A stretch of 64,000 nucleotides of DNA from contig JBBCBC010000001.1 in assembly GCA_037126765.1 (NCBI GenBank), forward strand, positions 30,116,804-30,180,803, given 5' to 3'. The stretch's first letter is position 1; each line of letters begins with the position of its first letter. Positions 1 through 12,246 of this stretch are shown here, in pieces. Origin of the DNA: Stenogyne calaminthoides (taxonomy: Eukaryota; Streptophyta; Magnoliopsida; Lamiales; Lamiaceae). A program made the position numbers and the translations under genes. Below the pieces are notes generated by a model. The model searched no databases. It saw nothing but the letters and a program-made list of their open reading frames with translations, and was not told the DNA's origin.

Positions 1-1
1 A

Positions 2-1094
2 TTGCTTGATGATCTCTCTAACGCAGTAGACACTTATACAATAGTGAAAGCTGAAAACGCTAAGCTAAGGATAAAAAATACTCAGCTTGCTAGAGAAAAC
101 GCTGTCAGTAAAGCAACTGAACTAAAATCAGCTGAAGCTGCTCAGAAGGTAACTGAAGAACTGAAAGTTCTGAAGGTTAAATCTTCCGATCAGGAGAAGC
201 AGATTAAAGAATATCTAGCAATCAACAAACAGCAAGCTGATGATTTCAAAATTCTACAAGCTAAGTTTGATGAACTCTTCCGACTACATGAGAGTCTGAA
301 ATCTACTGAGGATAGTTTACGCAAGAAAATAGAGGTTTTCACGAAATCATCAAAAACCGTTCAGGATATGAACACCTATTTTCGAACGCCAACTAATAAG
401 AAGGGAATTGGATATGAGAACCCTTCTACATCCTCAAAAGCCCCGTTTGGTTCACTCCAAAAGGGTGTAATCAAACGAGTCTCTGATAAAGATACACAAA
501 AAGCAAAACATGTATCTGATAAGGGAAAGAGACCTGCTGAGCAAGTAAGGCAAGTGCCTAATCAGAAAGGGAACAAAAATGGACCCCAACTGATTAAGCA
601 TCAGCCGAGGAATCAACAGAAGAACCCAGTTCTTCTGAAGAGACCCCAACCTGATCAGCAGATTAGGTATCAGAAGAGACAACCTGTAAAATGGAAATCT
701 AATCTGAAACCCAATCAAGGTCAGATGCCTAACAAGTAAGCTAAAGGTAAACTGCCAAGACCATTTATGCCAAAAAGATATGAATCCTTTAATGGTAGCA
801 GTCGTACCTATCATTTCAATCAGAGACCTAGGGCTACTGCACCTGAGCCCCACTGGGTTAAAAGAAGACAAAATGTAAAGAAAAATCCCAAGTTTTCTGA
901 TTCACTCAAGGCTAGCACGAATAATCATACCAATCAGAATGCATATAAAGAGACGTATGATTATGTTGATGTTTATGGGAGATAAATCAGGCCTTCTGAT
1001 CTATCTGATTACAATAGAAGTGCCCTACTTGTATGGATCCCTAAAACCACCTCTAACCCCTCAGGACCCAATTCTAAAGGGGTACCTAAAACCT
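2..1094 (+). pseudogene. Sirevirus gag, C-terminal part, degraded
   Basis: The first 245 codons give a Lys/Glu/Gln-rich coiled coil (to about residue 115), then a basic Asn/Gln/Lys-rich tail expected to bind RNA. The frame continues past a TAA at 737-739, another stop at 983-985, and on to about 1094 (reading ..VWIPKTTSNPSGP..). No CCHC zinc knuckle is visible in this part. The reading then moves to another frame at the start of the protease. The family role is the particle shell protein. The N-terminus is outside the window. Confidence 0.7.
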
Positions 1095-4047
1095 GATTCG
1101 ATTGCAGGTTCGCGTGGGTTTGGCCAACAAAGGAGGTGTACAAGCAACTATCTGGTACATCGATAGTAGATGCTCAAGGCACATGACTGGAAGCGAACAT
1201 CTCCTTAGCTCTTACAAAGAACAAGAAGGCCCACGTGTACTCTTCGGTGATGATAACTTTGGTTTTACCAAAGGATTCAGAACCTTAGAGAATGATGATG
1301 TACAAGTTACTGGAGTCTCGTATGTCGAAGGTTTAAAGCATAACCTGCTATCAGTATCACAATTCTGCGACAACGGATTCAGTGTTGAGTTCTCGAGTGA
1401 TCAGTGTACGATAAAGAATCTAGCTACTCAACAAATCTTGCTAACTGGTTCAAGGAAAGACACGATCTACACAGCAGATTGAAACAGTTGTCCAAGAAAT
1501 GCATGCCTAATTGTTAAGAGTTCCAAAAGTAGCAGTTGGCTCTGGCACAAAAGAATGAGTCATCTGAACTTTAAAACTCTTAACAAGATAGCAAGGGTGC
1601 CTTTGGTTGAGGGACTTCCGAATGAGGTATTCTCAAAGGATCAGACATGTGCCGCATGTCAGAAGGGAAAACAGGTTAAAGCCTCATTCAAGGGAATACC
1701 TGGACCAACATCCAGTAGAGTATTGCAACTGCTCCATATGGATCTATTTGGACCAGTTACACCAGTCAGTCTCAGCGGACGCAAATATACTCTGGTAATC
1801 GTGGATGATTATTCCAAGTTTACCTGGGTTGTATTCTTATATAAGAAGAATGAGACAACAACAAAGATACCTGAGCTGCTCAAGAAACTACAAAACGAAA
1901 AGGGTGTCAGCATAGTGAAAATCAGATCAGATAAAGGTACAGAATTTCTGAACTCTTTTATTACTGATTTTTGCACTAAGTTTGGTATACAACATGAGAC
2001 ATCAGCTGCAAGAACGCCACAACAAAATGGAGTAGCAGAACGGAGAAACAAAACACTCAAGGAAGCTGCTCGTACTATGTTAGCTGAATGTGTAACACCA
2101 AACCGTTTCTGGGCAGAAGCCATCAATACTGCATGCCACACTCAGAACAGATGTTCTCTGACTAAGACTCACTACAAAACACTCTATGAACTGTGGAAGG
2201 GAAGAAAACCTCGTGTTTCTCACTTTCATGTTTTTGGGTGCAAGTGTTTCATACACAACAATGGGAAAAGACAGTTGAAAACTTTTGAGGCCAAGTCAGA
2301 TGAGGGTATATTCTTAGGATATTCCTCATATAGCAAGGCTTTCAGGGTTTACAACAGGCGAACCCTAGTTGTGGAAGAAACACCCCATGTGGTCTTTGAT
2401 GAGACATCTTCTGAACAAGAGAAAGCTACCTCAGAACAAGCAGTACCAGATCAACCGGTACCTGATACGCAGAAAATGGATCAGCTAAGTATCAAGGAGA
2501 AAGAATCTGAACACGTAATAGTGTATATCCCAGAACTTGATCTTGCTGATTCACCAGGTCAATCAGACCCTAAGGTACGCACAACTGTCAGTGAAGAAGC
2601 TGGTACAGCTGAGACAGTATCAACTGAACCATCTGGTTCAGGGGGAACTCCTGAAGTTCCTACGGACAGACATCATCACATGATGAGTCCAACATTAGCT
2701 GAGACATGTCCATATCAAGTGGATCATAATTCCGCACCACTCCCAATCACTAGTAATGAACTACTATCAGAAGAGGATGATGTTCTCCAAATAGATGCAA
2801 ATCAGAAAAGAAGGACCTGGATAACCAGTCATCCAACTGATCTGATTATCAGAGACCCATCTGATAGAGTCAAAACTAGACACCAGATTGGTGAAAGTGC
2901 CATGTATTGTTGTTATCTGTCTTTGAAGGAACCAACTGAAGTAGAGGAAGCTCTAGAAGATGCAAGCTGGATTCTAGCCATGCAAGAAGAACTGGAACAG
3001 TTTGAGAGGAATCAAGTTTGGAAACTGGTGGACAGACCAACTCATCAAGACGTGATTGGCACTAAGTGGGTATTCAAGAACAAGAGAGATGAGAATAATG
3101 TCATAACCAGAAATAAGGCAAGACTTGTTGCTAAGGGTTATTCACAATTAGAAGGAATTGATTATGATGAGACCTTTGCACCAGTCGCTCGCCTAGAAGC
3201 CATTCGGCTGTTTCTGGCATATGCTGCCCACAGAGGGTTCATTGTGTATCAGATAGATGTAAAGAGTGCATTCTTAAATGGGGTACTAGCAGAGGAAGTT
3301 TATGTTGAACAACCTCCTGGCTTTGAAAAAGGCGACCAAGTGTACCGTTTAAGGAAAGCTCTTTATGGCCTGAAACAAGCTCCTCGAGCTTGGTATGATA
3401 CACTCTCTCAGTTCTTGATAGACATCGGATTCACTAAAGGAATAGTGGATAGAACCTTATTTAGAATAGAAGATGGAGAAGATATTCTGATGGTTCATAT
3501 TTACGTGGACGACATCATCTTCGGATCTCCCAACAAGAAGCTATGTGAGAAGTTCAGCAAGTTGATGCAAGGGAAGTTCGAGATGTCCATGATGGGTCAG
3601 ATGAATTACTTTCTGGGTCTACAGGTCAAGCAAAGTACAGAAGGGATATTCATCTGCCAGGCGAAGTACACTAGGAATTTATTGGCTAAGTTTGGAGTTC
3701 AGAATAGTAAGGAAGCTAAAATTCCTATGATGACTGAATTCAAGATGGATCCAGATGAGGACGGTAAGAAAACTAATCAGAAAGAATATAGGGCTCTCAT
3801 TGAATCTTTACTATACCTGACTGCCAGCAGACCAGATATCACTTTTGCAGTAGGTGTATGTGCCAGATTTCAGGCAAATCCAATGCAAAGCCACCTAGAA
3901 GCAGCTAAGCGGATTCTTAAGTATCTGAAGGGGACAGTAAACCTTGGTTTATTTTACCCATCAGATGATAATCTAGAGCAGAGTGGGTATTCTGATTCTG
4001 ATTATGGAGGTTGCAGAATTGACAGGTACATGTCAGTTTCTAGGTAA
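1095..4047 (+). pseudogene. Sirevirus pol: protease, integrase and reverse transcriptase
   Basis: One frame runs from about 1095 to 4047 with a single TGA at 1480-1482, where TGG is expected. The protease motif reads WYIDSRCSRHMTG; the family has DSG, so the catalytic loop Gly is Arg. The integrase zinc finger keeps its HHCC residues (WHKRMSH ... CAAC). Counting from the Met at 1555, the catalytic triad is D63, D126 and E162, correctly spaced. RT keeps the Asp in IDVKSAFLNG (residue 568) and YVDD (650-653). The frame breaks at 4030-4047: a short deletion removes the conserved Lys-Ser-Thr-Ser-Gly stretch, so translation stops after MSVSR. RT and integrase look nearly intact; the protease does not. 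Confidence 0.9.
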
Positions 4048-5130
4048 TAAATTGATCTCTTGGTTTTCGAAGAAGTAGACATCAGTTGCGACATCTACTA
4101 CTGAAGCAGAATATATGGCTGCAGGAAGCTGTTGTTCCCAACTGCTCTGGCTAAGTCAGCAGCTGAGGGATTACAACATCGTAGCTAAGAACGTACCTAT
4201 ATTCTGTGACAGTAATAGTGTTATTGCAATCACTCAGAATCCTGTTCTACATACAAGATGCAAGCATGTGGATGTCAGACACCATTTTGATGGTCCCGTT
4301 TTTTGGTGTTTGGAAAACCCATTTTGCGCGTGCGGAAGCGAAACATGTAATGTGATGCATATAAAACAGGGGTGAGGGAATGGTGATACCAATTTTTTTT
4401 CTTTTAAGAACGATGTGTGTTGTTTTACTTGTAATCGAATGCATAGGGCAAGTATGAACATAAAGCAGTAAAGAACACACAATTTTATAGTGGTTCGGAC
4501 GAAACCCGCCCTACATCCACTCTTCCCTATCTGGGCACCAACTTAACCTACTGGACTTAGTTTTATGTGTTAGTCCAGCACCCAACATATGTTTACCGAG
4601 TTCACATTCAAACGAGACTTATCACCCTTACGGGATTGCCTATAGATGTTTACTGAGTTCACACTCAACCGAACCCAGAAATCAGAAACTAGAATCCCTA
4701 GTCTGAAATCTTGCGGTGACAAACTTAACCTAACTCAAACTGATTTGGGTAAAGGTTTGTTTGGTTTCCAACTAGGTTGAGATTTTTCCTTACATTTGTT
4801 TAGCCTTAATGCTAAGGATGGGAAAATCTCTTTAAGCTTAGGATATAGCATTTGTGCTTAGATCTAGGGTAGAACACTCTTGAATATATGCGTGAATTTC
4901 TAGCTCTGTGTTCTATGGTGGGAATGCTTGAGTATATAGGATTGGGAGCACAATTCCTGTTGAATGCCTTAGCCGTGCTACAATCAGGCCATATTTTAGG
5001 ACTCGCATCATCTGGCACACGACCTTGGTGGCCGGAACTATTTGGAACCCATATCTTCTTAGCTCAGAGCATCGTTTTGCTACATTCTCCATACTCTTCC
5101 ACATTCATCCACACTTGATAATGAAGGAAG

Positions 5131-5148
5131 AACTTGTATTTATAGTGT
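5131..5148 (-). promoter_or_regulatory. LTR TATA box (minus strand)
   Basis: On the minus strand the sequence reads CCACACTATAAATACAAG. The same block occurs at about 36314-36331 and 55683-55700 in the related LTRs. This is the expected LTR core promoter. Confidence 0.6.
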
Positions 5149-5345
5149 GGATTTGAATGTTACCGTTGGAGAGAATCACATTCAAATCCATACTACTCTG
5201 TAGCTTTTTTGCAGCTTTTTAGGCTTGTCGTCTTCCTCTCATTGGTCCACGCCAAATTTGAATCTAACTTGCTATATTCTTGATTTCTTCCGAGTCTCTA
5301 ACGGCTATATTCTTGAGATCTTCTCGAGTCTCGAAATCTTGATTC

Positions 5346-5434
5346 TCTCTGAGCCTTGAGTTATCCCGAGCCTTGAGTTAAGCCAAGAGCCTTGAGTTAT
5401 CTCGAGCCTTGGGTTATCCCGAGCCTTGAGTTAT
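5346..5434. repeat. tandem repeat in LTR U3 (about 18-bp unit)
   Basis: About five imperfect copies of a unit like GAGCCTTGAGTTATC lie upstream of the LTR TATA box, in minus orientation. Related LTRs in the window carry different arrays at the matching place. Confidence 0.8.
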
Positions 5435-6223
5435 CTGAGTCTCGGGTTCCTTGATTCAATGAACTTCTCTTGGTCAACCTTATACGTCGGTATCTTGACA
5501 CTTTCGAAACTTCGAGTTCAAACTCTTCTGAAGTTCAACATTCGACCCTCGAGTCGCATTGACTCGAGCTATCGATTTCTTCTTTATATACGATCGATCG
5601 GCTCGTTGATCAGATCATTATTTCTTCAGTTCAGCATCTCAGGATAGCATCAGGTCATTACATCAGGTTAACATATCAGGTTATCATATCTGATCTCGAT
5701 CACGTCTGATCTCTATCAGTCTCATCTGCTCATCTTCTGATCTGCAACCTTCTCTTCTGATTTTGCTGGCTTTTAGCTTTTCTTTTCTTCTATTTTTGCT
5801 AAGCTCATCAGCTAACTCCGGAACTCATCTGACTCATCTGATCTCGATCATTCTCGTCTGCTGCTTCATCTGATCTCGATCATCTTCTTCTAATTTCGTG
5901 AGTTCCCCCTCGATTTGTTCTCTCGTTCCCCCTTAACTTGTTATCTGTAAAATAGCTTGAATAACACAAGTTGATAATGTTTTGGCATAATTCATCAAAA
6001 CTAAAATATCCCAACACGTTTCATCAGAGATCATGTTGAATAGAAGAATATCAGAATGGAAAAGATCCATACTGATAAGCAGAAAACTGATATTTTAACT
6101 AAGCCACTAGCTGAGATCAGATTCAGAGAATTATGCAATGAGCTAGGGCTTCTGGATCTCGGAGAAAGTGCACCAGAAATGTTTGGTGGACTGGTATCCA
6201 GAACCAGTTGGTTAAGAGACTAA

Positions 6224-7987
6224 CCAGGTTAAGAGGAATCAGTTGAGTTAGGAATCTTAACCGATCAGAAAATCAGACAAGGAGCCGATCTGAAGATCAG
6301 ACAAGGAACTAATCAGTTTAAGATATATCAGATTAAGGGGGAACTGATCAGATTGGAAGGTTATACTTTATAAGACGAATTAAGCTATGGTCAACAAGCA
6401 AGTTGTATAAGTTTAAGGCTACAAATCGCATAAGTAAGTAGAGGCAACACAACAATGAAATAATAGAACTTTTCATTGATAAGGACCCGGAGGTCAGATT
6501 TACATTACAAGTTACAAGTACAAGAAGACCCGGAGGTCAGTACATAAACCATAAACCCTAAGCCTAACCCTAGGAAGGGGGGAGAGAGGCTTTAAAGATT
6601 TTAGAGCCTGATGCTCTCATTCTCCCCCGATCCTAAAAGGGGCGTGAGAGGCCTTAAGGAAATCCTGAGCCACCCTCAGAGCTTCGGAGTGAGGAGCGAG
6701 AGCGGCCTTGAAGGATTTCTATGCCAGGAGCCCCTAGACCTGAAATCAATGGGCTCTCCAGCTGTTAAATGAGACACAAGTGCCAAAGAGTTGGTCAAAA
6801 GGACCATACGGCCACTAGTGTCGTATGCAAAATTGAGTTTGATATACGAAGATCAGCTATTTTCTGATCAAGACCGTATGCCAAACCCATGTTTTATATC
6901 AGACTGAGTCTGTTGATGCTAATTCCGTCATCTCGATAGGCACATAAGGTGCATACGGTTAGGAGAAGTGCCTTCTCATTTGCTATAGCAGATCCGCTAC
7001 CTCGGTGGTAGAGAAGCTTTGCAATAATTGTATGTGAAATTTTAGATGATGACGAAAGCAGTGTTAAGGAACACACAGGGTTGATTTGAGAAGCTGAAAT
7101 CATTTGAGAAGCGTTAAAGGCTTTTGCCTGGAGTTTCACCGGAAATAAGGAATTCATCGGAAAAACATGGAGTATAAGCTAAAGAAGATGAATGGTTTAT
7201 GTTGTGTTGTTTGCCTAACACCCCATAGGAGAGAAACAGGGGTATAAATGCAAATTTATTTTCTCAGAAGACCTTAAGAGAAATTTGCATCGACAACGCG
7301 TAAGGAACACACGGCCGATGGTTTGATGAGTTGACGGTGTGAGTAAACACAGCGTATCTATACCATTATTACGGAATATCAAATCGCGCCGATTTGGGAA
7401 TCGAGACGACTTTTTGACTCCCCGAAGTAAATGTTTTGGCGGGAGCATGACTTAAGTGCATAGGAAATGCGGCCCGAATAGAAGAAGACTGAAGAATGAA
7501 GAGGATCAGATAAGAGAATCAGATAAGTGGATCAGTAAGTAACGAAGTGGATCAAACAGGAATCTGATCAGATGAGTGGAATATTGTTGGGAAATGCTAA
7601 GGTATAGGCTACCATCAGTAAGGTCAACATGTAATCAAGTCAACCAGATCAGATCACAGTGGTAACTGGTTGATTACAATATCAATCAGTCAGATACGTT
7701 TCTTATTTATCCCTTTATGAACATCTTATATGCATTATTTAAATAAATTGGTTTTCACTCTGTTTTCTTAACTTTATGACGCATGCACTGCAAAATATTT
7801 AATGCGGACATGGGAATATGTATTTAATGCGTTTTATTGCGAATTTTCGAGTCCAAAATACGAGAAGACTACTTTTCTCAACCGTGTAATTAAAACACTT
7901 TTTCGGCCGACTAATCTCAGCCATTGATTTCAAAACACGGACACTTGAGTACTTATGGGAAGTTGTGAAAGAGGTTTCCCTCGCATA
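6224..7987 (+). other. non-coding spacer between pol and the post-pol ORF
   Basis: No conserved protein is visible. There is a short direct repeat (GACCCGGAGGTCA, near 6485 and 6529) and G-rich stretches at 6570-6760. A TATA-like GGGGTATAAATG lies at 7239-7250. Minus-strand frames at 6894-7157 and 7215-7448 are 77-87 codons long with no family I recognise, and I do not call them genes. Confidence 0.6.
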
Positions 7988-7997
7988 CTATAAATCC
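7988..7997 (+). promoter_or_regulatory. candidate internal TATA box for the post-pol ORF
   Basis: CTATAAATCC lies 394 bp before the ATG at 8391. A CT-rich leader (8015-8140) and a plausible leader intron follow, the layout of a plant Pol II promoter. That it drives the ORF is inference. Confidence 0.45.
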
Positions 7998-8143
7998 AAA
8001 TCTTTCTCAGAAAACCTCTTTCCACTACTTCGTTTTCTCAAATTCTTAAAAGATCAAACTTTCAAAATCTTCAGAAATTTACTTTCCAAAATCAATTGAT
8101 TCTATTTTCACGATTTCTCAATCCTACGAATCAATTATATCTG

Positions 8144-8353
8144 GTAATTTTTCTTTTAAAGTACTGCATGATTTCAATTCACCTAGGTTTATTAGTCGTG
8201 CTGCTATGTTTCTGTAATCTCTATCTGCATTGATCTATACGCTTACTTGCTTAATTGATGCTAAGATTGCTGGTTTGACTTAGATCATTGAAATATATTA
8301 CTCAAACTAACATCAATTTGCATATCATACAGAAATAGCACATCTTGTTGCAG
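8144..8353 (+). other. candidate leader intron of the post-pol ORF
   Basis: A donor CTG/GTAATTTTTC and an acceptor TTGTTGCAG/GAC enclose 210 bp of T-rich sequence, 37 bp before the ATG at 8391. No transcript supports it. Confidence 0.4.
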
Positions 8354-8390
8354 GACAGGGCCAAGGGAAAAAGTCTGCAACTTCGCATCA

Positions 8391-11300
8391 ATGAAGAAAG
8401 ATATCATTGATGAGAAATATGTAGTATTTTCAATCACCTCAGATCCTGAATCGCTGGAAATTCTGGAGTGCTTGCGAGCGTGTGGTCTTGAACAGTATTG
8501 CTCTAGACATCAGAACATAGTCCACACTCATGAAGCCCTAGAATTTCTGTACAATCTACAGAAGGACGAGGACATTGATGCTGACTTAATTTCTTCCGTT
8601 GGTGGATTGGAAGTATGAGTGTCGAATGATGATCTTCAGAGGATCTTCGGTCTCACTCGAGGAAGCATCAACCCAGAAGCCTACACAACTGATGTAGGAG
8701 AGAAATACTTTCTTGAAGCCGAGCTGTTGAGGCCAGCAAACAACGCGAATACAACGAATGTCAAAGCCTCCTACCTGAAGAGGAAATATCGCCTTCTCCT
8801 TGAGATCATTCAAAAGGTGATTATGTGCTGAACCTACAGTCTTGATGCTGTCACCTCCTATAAGATCAGTGTCATGACTGCAATCATCAAGAAGGCTTCA
8901 GATATGGATTGGTTAGGTATGGTCAAGGCAAGACTGCGGAAAGACTCGGGGAAGTTCGATCTAACCCAGAGGAATGAAGTGTGCTTATCTTCCAAGTGCT
9001 CCTTCATGCACAAAATCTCAATCATTCTGTCCGACAAGCTGCCAAAGAATTATGAATGGAATGAGAATGGTGCGAAGATGTATCAAGCAAAGCACAAGGC
9101 CATCTTGGGCAAGTATGAGCCTCTGCCTGGTCAATCTGATGAGGATCCTACTCCGTATGTGCCCAAACCAAAGGGAGAAAAGAAGGGAAAAGAAAAGGAA
9201 ATTGCACCTTCAGAAGCGCAGGGAACGGCCATTCCAGAGAAGAGGTTGAAGAGGAAGGATCTGGCCAAGAAATCAGATGCTCAACGAAAACGTCAGAAGA
9301 GAGTTACTTCTCCTCTGAAGACTGCTCCTAGTTCTGCTCAGCAAGTTCGCAGAACGGAGGATCTGATTCAGGTTGAATCAGAAGTAAGGATAGCAGTCAG
9401 TTCTGAGCACACTTCCAGTGAAGTAAGGGACAAGCAGATGATCGAAGAAGAAGGAGAGAAAGCTGTCAGAGGAACTGAAGTGGAGCACTCTGAGGAAGAA
9501 TCACCATCTGATTCTCTGCCTCTCACCAAGATCTTCCAGAAAGTAAGATCGCCTACGCCCACTTCCAAATCGCCATCACCCTCTCCTCAAAAATCATCAC
9601 CACCACCCTCTCCTCACAAAACATTCTCACCCTCACCAGTCACATCACCCAGATCTCCCACTCCCCCAACCATTGAACCTGTTCAGGAAACTGAACCCCC
9701 TCAACAAGTGGAAAACGAACCTGAATCACAAATATTGCCATCTCACTCCCAACCTCCAAACAAGATACCAGAACCTGAGAGATCCGATAAGTGTGTGTCC
9801 GTCTCTCACAATCCTTTCAATACCAAAACCGTGCTTGCCTCACCTGATTCTGAAAGCCCGATCATAAGAATTATGAAGCAACAAATCAAGGAGCATCTGC
9901 TGGACCTGTGCCCAGAATTGGATCAACATCCTGACATCCAACATCAGATAGAAGAGATTGTGTTATGGAGGGATATCAGATTGAAAAGCATCGAGGAGTT
10001 TCTGATCCTCATGACAACTCTGGGATCTGATTTCTTTGTAGACTTGGAGATGAAGTGCTTGAACAATGCTAGGATTGATAGCGCTGTTGAATTGGCCTCT
10101 GATGATGATATCAGATGGTTGATTCATGACAGGTTCGGGATTACTGATAATAGAGAGGAGATTGTTCAACCTCCTACAACTCTTGAGGGAGCTGCCGATG
10201 AACCAAGAATGGGTGCTGCAGATGAGACCCGACTTGGCAAGGCTTCAACATCTAACTAGACTGCTATGCTGAGCTTCGATACCCTAGATCTTTATACTGA
10301 GAAGATTCAGGATGGGGTCAAGGCTGCTATTGAAGACAAATTCACAGCTCTCACAACAGATCTGATGAAGCGGTTTGAAGAAGAGCAAACAAAACTGGTT
10401 GACAGAGAAAGGAGTCTCACAGTTGGGATGCATAATGCCATCCTCTCTGATGTGATGCAATTAGTAAATCCTCTTGCCGAGAAGCTCACTCTCCAGTCTG
10501 ATAAACTCAAAGTTCAGACAGACATGCTCAATGAGACACAGGTGCTACTGGAAAGTGTCTGGGCATCCCTGGAGAAGACTGACAACCACATGGATAGGGG
10601 TTGGAAGCACTTTGCAGCTTCTACAGAACGAGCAAGAAAGGACATAGAATTTGCTCTCAGACGCTTTTTAACTCCTGCACCTTCTGCCACAGCTCAGATC
10701 TCTCCTCTTACTGTTGAGGAACTCAGAGAGGAGATCACACGGCAGTTTATTGCTCTGAATCGCAGGCTGTCCAACCTCTTTGATGAAACCAAAAAGGGGG
10801 AAGGACAAGAGAAAGAAGAAAAACAGACACAGTTGGTTAATATTGCATCTTTTCCAGAAGCCACTGTATCTGACTTGCCTGAAGTCACCCCATCTACTGA
10901 TCTTGTTGCTGAACTAAAAGAAACTGTGGAGCAACATAGCAAAGAGATCACTGAGCAGAAGATTGCTCTTTCAAATGTTATTGCCAGAGTCGATAAGATT
11001 GAAGACTTCTCTTCGTCTGTACAGAAAAGAATGGAAATTGATGATCAGGCCAAGAGCCTTGAACTCGCTAAGAAATTAGCAGAAGAAGATGAACAAGATG
11101 AACCTGAGCAGACTCTGAAGAGAAAGAAAGACAAAGGCAAGATGGTGAAAGCTACTGCTGAAGTTCAGAGACAAGGGCAATTATTCTCTACCGAAAGCCA
11201 GATGTCTCCTGAACAAATTCAAGAGCAAACCAGACAGAAAATAAGAGAGCCTGCCATCAAGAAGCAGAAGTTAGTAGAGGCTAAGGGACTAAACATCGCA

Positions 11301-11786
11301 TACATCCGAAGGAAGAGAAAGAATGAAGCTGCAGCAGAGGAGGTTGCTTGGGAAGAGAAAGCCTTTCCGGCACCACTTAAAGACATCCTCTGTGCCCGGT
11401 TAGATCTGCTTCCAGAATGGGATCAGATCAGAGCAGAATGGTTGTGTGACGTGTACATTCTGGAGATAATTCCGATTCATCAAGACCAGACAGAAAATGA
11501 TGATGAATTTTAGAACTGGTTAGAAACGAAGTACCCAGACTTCTACCAGACGGTGATGAAGGAAGGGAAGATCATGTCACTGATACCTGAAGCTCCTCCC
11601 TTCGAACAACTTCTTCCACCTTTGCGTCCAGATAACAAGCTAGATGCTGTCAAATTCAAGGATGCTTACTATGGATTTGCTGACAAAGGAGGAATCCATA
11701 GAAGAGAAAATCTGGACAAGCTGATGCAATGGATGTACAAGATGTTTGGTATCCCCAAAGAACTTCAAAGGTTCAAGTACACCTGA
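8391..11786 (+). pseudogene. Sirevirus post-pol (env-like) ORF with four nonsense codons
   Basis: One frame of about 1131 codons runs from ATG 8391 to TGA 11784-11786. It is interrupted only by TGA 8616-8618, TGA 8829-8831, TAG 10257-10259 and TAG 11511-11513. The N-terminal 250 residues resemble the 'putative plant transposon protein' region found in plant retroelements. A Lys-rich segment follows, then a Ser/Pro-rich linker (SPSPSPQKSSPPPSPHK, about 9573-9630). Next come an acidic alpha-helical part and a long Gln/Glu/Lys-rich coiled coil (10266-11330). I see no signal peptide or transmembrane segment, so 'env-like' refers to position only. Every stop is one base from a sense codon (CGA, CAG or similar), and the open frame suggests the protein was under selection until recently. 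Function unknown. Confidence 0.75.
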
Positions 11787-11980
11787 GGAAGACAACTTGG
11801 AATCAGATAATAGGTACGTTTTTATGTATTCTGTAATGCACACACCTATCTGAATGAAATATTCTATCTCTCTGATTCTAAGACAACATCTCATTGTCTT
11901 CTGAAGAAAGTATTGTTTTACATTACCTGCATATCTATTTCATGTTATCAGTTTTTCTGATTAAGTGTTTTGGTTCCATC
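11787..11980 (+). other. 3' untranslated segment of the Sirevirus
   Basis: An AT-rich, non-coding stretch between the last stop of the post-pol ORF and the polypurine tract. Confidence 0.6.
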
Positions 11981-11994
11981 AAAAAGGGGGAAAT
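11981..11994 (+). other. polypurine tract
   Basis: AAAAAGGGGGAAAT directly precedes the LTR start TGTTGGGAAAT. It primes plus-strand DNA synthesis in LTR retrotransposons. Confidence 0.85.
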
Positions 11995-12246
11995 TGTTGG
12001 GAAATTTGTATTTAGTTTTGATGGAAGTTCCAAAACAGGTTGTAATATGACCAGTCAGATCTGTTAGCTGACTGATGACTTAGAATCAGATTAAGATGAC
12101 CAGCTGAAATGTATAAATAGCTGATGTAAAAGATAGGTCACATACTGAGGGGGAACTCAATATGTATAGGTCAGGTCAAATTATCAGATGACCCGATAAG
12201 GTCAGATGATCAGAAGACTATGACAAGTCAGAAGACAACAAGAAGT

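Larger units (their letters stand above)
4288..6016 (-). mobile_element. solo LTR of a second Sirevirus family (minus orientation)
   Basis: The insert begins TGATGGTCCCG and ends ATATCCCAACA. It is flanked by CATTT (4283-4287) and CGTTT (6017-6021), a 5-bp target duplication with one mismatch. It resembles the LTRs at 35739-40708 and 55004-57435. On the minus strand it starts TGTTGGGATATTTTAG and carries a TATA box near 5131-5148. It also has the block with GTGGTTCGG near 4491 that is shared with the other LTRs. No internal region remains, as after LTR-LTR recombination. Open frames inside it are not genes. Confidence 0.85.
4033..6223 (+). pseudogene. Sirevirus RNase H domain, split by a solo LTR
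   Basis: In the frame following the 4030s deletion the sequence reads TCQFLGNKLISWFSKK, a TAG at 4076-4078 (CAG expected), then STTEAEYMAAGS with the catalytic Glu, and FCDSNS with an Asp. It continues to KHVDVRHHF, where the LTR is inserted. After the LTR it resumes as FIRDHVE, a TAG at 6041-6043, then TDILTKPLAE, and ends at TAA 6221-6223. Insert plus duplication (1734 bp) is a multiple of three, so the frame is kept. The domain removes RNA from RNA:DNA hybrids. This copy cannot work. Confidence 0.85.

Noticed and set aside
6894..7448. Two minus-strand frames in the Sirevirus spacer as an antisense gene
   Set aside because: They are short, have no recognised family, and the nearby TATA-like sequence (7239-7250) reads better on the + strand.
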